Assembly (NCBI GenBank): GCA_964541485.1
Contig: CAZIQL010000032.1
Location: forward strand, 1-26,605
DNA length: 26,605 nt
Direction of reading: 5' to 3'
From: SIG299 sp964541485
GTDB lineage: Bacteria > Bacillota > Clostridia > Lachnospirales > Lachnospiraceae
Shown here: piece by piece, positions 23,548-26,605 of the stretch
Position numbering within the stretch: position 1 is the first letter of the stretch
How the letters are laid out: the number at the start of each line of letters is the position of its first letter
The notes under the pieces: generated by a model
Seen by the model: only the letters and a program-made list of their open reading frames with translations
The model's database searches: none
What the model was told of the DNA's origin: nothing
Program-made: the position numbers and the translations under genes

Positions 23548-24687
23548 TCAAAGCCCCGGCAGGACAAAAAAGTTATCCTCCATTAACAGCCAGTTTGCCC
23601 GGAACCATTGCATCAGCTGCCAATAGGTAGCTCCCCGGATGCCAAACTCTTTGATTAAATCAAACTTTGCCTGCAGGCTTCGGACATCTTCAAACCAAAC
23701 CACATGCTGGATTCCATTCCGTACATAATAAAAATACGGAGACTTTGCCGTTTCATCAAACTGAATCTCTGCATTGTTCTCAATCGCCCGCTGTACGGCC
23801 TCCACATTTCCAATCGATTCCGCCTGTGTCTCACCTGCCACATATGGAAGCTGCCAGTCATATCCGTAGTTTGGTATTCCCATCATAATCTTAGCAGGAG
23901 AAATCCTTGATGCAGCATATTCCATCACTTCACGCACCTTATCAAGTGGTGCAACTGCCATCGGCGGACCATAGGTATACCCCCATTCATAGGTCATTAA
24001 TACCACTGTATCCACAATTTCTCCCAGCGCCTCATAGTCGATGCCTTCATACAATTCTCCCACCTGATTATCGGATGTCTTTGGTGACAACGCAACCGAC
24101 ACCTGATAGCCCTGTTCGTGCAGGCGCTCCGTACAGTTGCGCACAAACTCTGTATAATACTCCCTGTCCTCTGCTTTCACGTATTCAAAATCAAGGTTCA
24201 CGCCTATGTACCCCTTTTCCAGCATTGTATCTGCCAGATTTTCAAACAACACCCGCTGTGCATCCCGGTTTCTGACAATCTCACTAATCAGATTATTGTC
24301 AAAATTTCCGGCTGCCGTTAACGGCGTCAGTGTCAGTACAGATACTACGCCCTGTTCCAATGCAGGAACAATCATCCAACTGTCATCGTATGCCGGCGGA
24401 ACCAATTTCCCTTCCTTGGTAAATCCGTAGGAAAACACATTCATGGAAGACAAAAAAGGCAATGTCTTGTTCAGTACATCCACATCAATGAACGGATATG
24501 CATAACCGCTGCTTCTAAGAACCGCGTTTCTGTTCCCAAGTCCACTCGGAATTAAAAGTGCCTGCCCTACTGCCAACCGATACGGATACAGAATCTGATT
24601 ATCTGCAGCTAACGTCTCTGCATCAACCGAAAAATCCGCAGCTATGGACTCTACGGTATCTCCCTGCTTTACAACATAAATCTCCAT
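23548..24687 (-). CDS. LysM-GH18 peptidoglycan/spore-cortex hydrolase (SleL/YaaH-like)
   Basis: The 379-residue protein starts with one LysM peptidoglycan-binding module (residues 2-48, YVVKQGDTVESIAADFSV). A GH18 barrel follows with the catalytic strand YIGVNLDFEYV (D166, acid E168). This arrangement is that of SleL/YaaH, N-acetylglucosaminidases of spore cortex lysis. Those usually have two LysM modules; here only one is seen. There is no signal peptide, which is also true of spore-coat-delivered members. Other landmarks are PKTSDNQVGELYEGIDY, VLMTYEWGYTYGPPMAVAPL and GIPNYGYDWQLPY. It implies a spore former but does not prove one. A GGTGGG ribosome site precedes the ATG. Confidence 0.9.
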   Translation of the reverse strand: MEIYVVKQGDTVESIAADFSVDAETLAADNQILYPYRLAVGQALLIPSGLGNRNAVLRSSGYAYPFIDVDVLNKTLPFLSSMNVFSYGFTKEGKLVPPAYDDSWMIVPALEQGVVSVLTLTPLTAAGNFDNNLISEIVRNRDAQRVLFENLADTMLEKGYIGVNLDFEYVKAEDREYYTEFVRNCTERLHEQGYQVSVALSPKTSDNQVGELYEGIDYEALGEIVDTVVLMTYEWGYTYGPPMAVAPLDKVREVMEYAASRISPAKIMMGIPNYGYDWQLPYVAGETQAESIGNVEAVQRAIENNAEIQFDETAKSPYFYYVRNGIQHVVWFEDVRSLQAKFDLIKEFGIRGATYWQLMQWFRANWLLMEDNFFVLPGL

Positions 24688-24706
24688 ATTCCCACCAAAC
24701 CTTCTG

Positions 24707-24734
24707 TTTGTAGCAATATATTCATTAACTGCAA
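24707..24734 (-). promoter_or_regulatory. Possible GH18 promoter
   Basis: On the minus strand TTGCAG (24729-24734) and TACAAA (24707-24712, preceded by TGC) are 16 bases apart. The leader would be only about 12 bases. A sporulation sigma factor could use other boxes that I cannot judge. Confidence 0.35.
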
Positions 24735-24785
24735 AGATTATCCTCTTTTTTTGTCCGGTTAAGTTTATATCTTTTTTATGGAATG

Positions 24786-24807
24786 ATTCCGGAATTCGTG
24801 TTACAAT
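24786..24807 (+). promoter_or_regulatory. GH2 gene promoter with a palindrome upstream of the -10
   Basis: TACAAT (24802-24807) is preceded by TGT, an extended -10. A 10-base palindrome ATTCCGGAAT (24786-24795) lies just upstream where a regulator could bind. No good -35 is present, which would fit an activated promoter. The start point is about 30 bases before the GH2 gene. Confidence 0.45.
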
Positions 24808-24843
24808 ACTATTACCAAATATAGAACAGGAAGGAAGCGAATT

Positions 24844-26605
24844 ATGAGAAACATCATTAATCTGAATGAAAACTGGAAATTTATCCAGAAAAATGTAGGA
24901 TTACCAACCTCTTATCCTACCGATTGGCAGACCGTTGATTTGCCACACACCTGGAATGCGGTGGACGGTAACGACGGCAACGGAAGCTATGACCGCGGAA
25001 ATTATTGGTATGCAAAGTCCTTTGAGACTCCAAAGCAGCCACTTGCCGGCGGCAGAACCTTCGTAGAAATTTTGGCAGCAAATTCCGAAGCTACCGTTTA
25101 TGTTAACGGCAACAAGGTAATCTATCACGAGGGCGGCTATTCCACCTTCCGCGCGGATATTACTGATTACTGCAAGGACGAGGGAGAAAACCTCTTAGTC
25201 GTTGAATGCAGTAACATTGCAAACGACTACGTTTACCCACAGAACGCCGACTTTACGTTCTACGGCGGATTGTACCGTGGTGTAAACTTAATCAGTGTAC
25301 CGAATGCACACTTTGATTTAGAGTATTACGGTGGTCCTGGTATCATGGTAACTCCAAAGCCTACCGATTGCGGCGGTGCTACCTTTGAAATCGAAGCATT
25401 TGTAAAGAACGCAGATGAAAACTTCACTGTTCAGTACAGCATCTTTGATGAAGAAGGCAATGAAGTAGGTTATGCAGTTCGTCCGGCGGATGCTGCAAAG
25501 ACTACTATCTTTGTTCCTGACATTAACCTTTGGGATTTAGATACTCCTTATCTTTATACCGTAATTGCAGAGCTCCAGAGAAGAAATGAGACCTACGATG
25601 ATATTGAAGTAAATGTCGGTGTCCGCAGCTTCTCCTGCGATCCGGAAAAGGGCTTCATTATCAACGGTGTTCCGACTCCTCTTCGCGGTGTTTCCCGTCA
25701 CCAGGATATGGTATATCAGGGCAACGCTCTGGATGCAGATGACCACTATGCAGATGCACTTATTATTAAGGAATTGGGTGCAAACACCATCCGTCTGGCA
25801 CATTATCAGCACTCCCAGGATTTCTACGATGCGTGCGACTTACTCGGCTTTGCTGTATGGGCAGAGATTCCATTCATTTCCGTAATGAGCAAGAATCCAA
25901 AGGCTCATCAGAACTGCATCGAGCAGATGAAGGAACTGGTTATCCAGAATTACAACCACCCATCCATCATGTTCTGGGGTATTTCCAACGAAATCCTCAT
26001 CGGTGGCATTTCCGAGCAGTTAGTTGAGAATCACAAAGAATTGAACGCTCTCGTGAAGGAACTTGACCCGACCCGTCTCACCACCATCGCTCACGTTACG
26101 ATGACTCCGGTAGACGGTCCGATGCACTATATCACCGACACAGAAAGCTATAACCACTATTTCGGCTGGTACATGGGTAAGATGGAAGACAACGGCCCAT
26201 GGCTTGACAACTTCCATGCAAAGCATCCTGGCATCTGCCTCGGCGTTTCCGAATATGGTTGTGAAGGTATTATTACTTATCACGGTCCAAATCCAAAATG
26301 CAAGGACTACAGTGAAGATTATCAGGCACTCTACCATGAGCATATGGCAAAGGTTCTGGACGAAAGACCTTGGATCTGGTCCAGCCACGTATGGAACATG
26401 TTCGACTTCGGCTGTGCAGCCCGTGATGAAGGCGGCGTAGCAGGCCGTAACAATAAGGGTCTTGTGACCATGGATCGAAAGACCAAGAAGGACAGCTACT
26501 ACATTTACAAGGCATACTGGAATGACGAACCAATGGTTCACCTTTGCGGAAAGCGTTATGCACAGCGTGCCGGTGAAACCACGGAAATCAAGGTTTACAC
26601 CAACC
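24844..26605 (+). CDS. GH2 family beta-galactosidase-type hydrolase (C-terminus cut by window edge)
   Basis: The open frame from the ATG at 24844 runs 587 codons to the window end without a stop. It starts with a GH2 sugar-binding domain (WKFIQKN, VDLPHTWNAVDG, NYWYAKSF). An immunoglobulin-like domain follows (about 170-265), then the TIM barrel (LRGVSRHQDM, ANTIRLAHYQHSQDFYDACD). The acid/base is E383 in SNE and the nucleophile E470 in SEYG. There is no signal peptide, so it acts on imported oligosaccharides. GGAAGG stands 10 bases upstream of the start. Beta-galactosidase is the best guess, but GH2 also includes beta-glucuronidase and beta-mannosidase. It is divergent from the GH18 gene. 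Confidence 0.92.
   Translation, partial: MRNIINLNENWKFIQKNVGLPTSYPTDWQTVDLPHTWNAVDGNDGNGSYDRGNYWYAKSFETPKQPLAGGRTFVEILAANSEATVYVNGNKVIYHEGGYSTFRADITDYCKDEGENLLVVECSNIANDYVYPQNADFTFYGGLYRGVNLISVPNAHFDLEYYGGPGIMVTPKPTDCGGATFEIEAFVKNADENFTVQYSIFDEEGNEVGYAVRPADAAKTTIFVPDINLWDLDTPYLYTVIAELQRRNETYDDIEVNVGVRSFSCDPEKGFIINGVPTPLRGVSRHQDMVYQGNALDADDHYADALIIKELGANTIRLAHYQHSQDFYDACDLLGFAVWAEIPFISVMSKNPKAHQNCIEQMKELVIQNYNHPSIMFWGISNEILIGGISEQLVENHKELNALVKELDPTRLTTIAHVTMTPVDGPMHYITDTESYNHYFGWYMGKMEDNGPWLDNFHAKHPGICLGVSEYGCEGIITYHGPNPKCKDYSEDYQALYHEHMAKVLDERPWIWSSHVWNMFDFGCAARDEGGVAGRNNKGLVTMDRKTKKDSYYIYKAYWNDEPMVHLCGKRYAQRAGETTEIKVYTN

Overview
The window looks like the chromosome of an anaerobic gut Clostridium-type bacterium (Lachnospiraceae-like Firmicutes). 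Pointers are strong AGGAGG-type ribosome binding sites, a folate ECF transporter under a tetrahydrofolate riboswitch, a LysM/GH18 spore-type hydrolase, a meso-diaminopimelate dehydrogenase, and many plant-polysaccharide enzymes (GH8, GH2, GH97, L-arabinose isomerase). No rRNA, tRNA, CRISPR array, integrase or intact insertion sequence was found. Family names rest on reading the translated proteins by eye, without any database search.

Layout. 1-1220: the start of a fucose-isomerase-like gene and an upstream GH8 xylo-oligosaccharide hydrolase, both on the minus strand. 1348-2475: a FliB-like cysteine-rich lysine N-methylase. 2508-3569: a plus-strand unit of promoter, THF riboswitch, riboswitch terminator, folT and a bidirectional terminator. 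3602-5264: an AT-rich accessory cassette with a phd-doc toxin-antitoxin pair followed by a leucine-rich-repeat-like gene. 5482-7104: an ECF-type sigma factor with a very long C-terminal extension. 7263-7436: a 174-bp imperfect palindrome. 7464-8960: araA. 9162-12076: uppP, ddh and degV (envelope and lipid functions).

12220-23054 is one large minus-strand operon. Its order of transcription is a membrane protein with a Pro/Glu/Gly repeat, MoxR AAA+ ATPase, DUF58 protein, BatA-like vWA protein, a double-vWA/GATase-like membrane protein, and a secreted GH97 lipoprotein. Several junctions overlap by 4 or 14 bases, so the sugar hydrolase is translationally tied to a MoxR/vWA envelope system. 23237-23527 is a short plus-strand transcription unit with a consensus promoter and a strong terminator but no real ORF; it is a candidate noncoding RNA with many GGA motifs. 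23548-24687 is a LysM-GH18 hydrolase, and 24844-26605 is a GH2 beta-galactosidase-type gene cut by the window end.

The best candidates for something undescribed are the GGA-rich orphan RNA, the 174-bp palindrome downstream of araA, and the MoxR/vWA operon ending in GH97.
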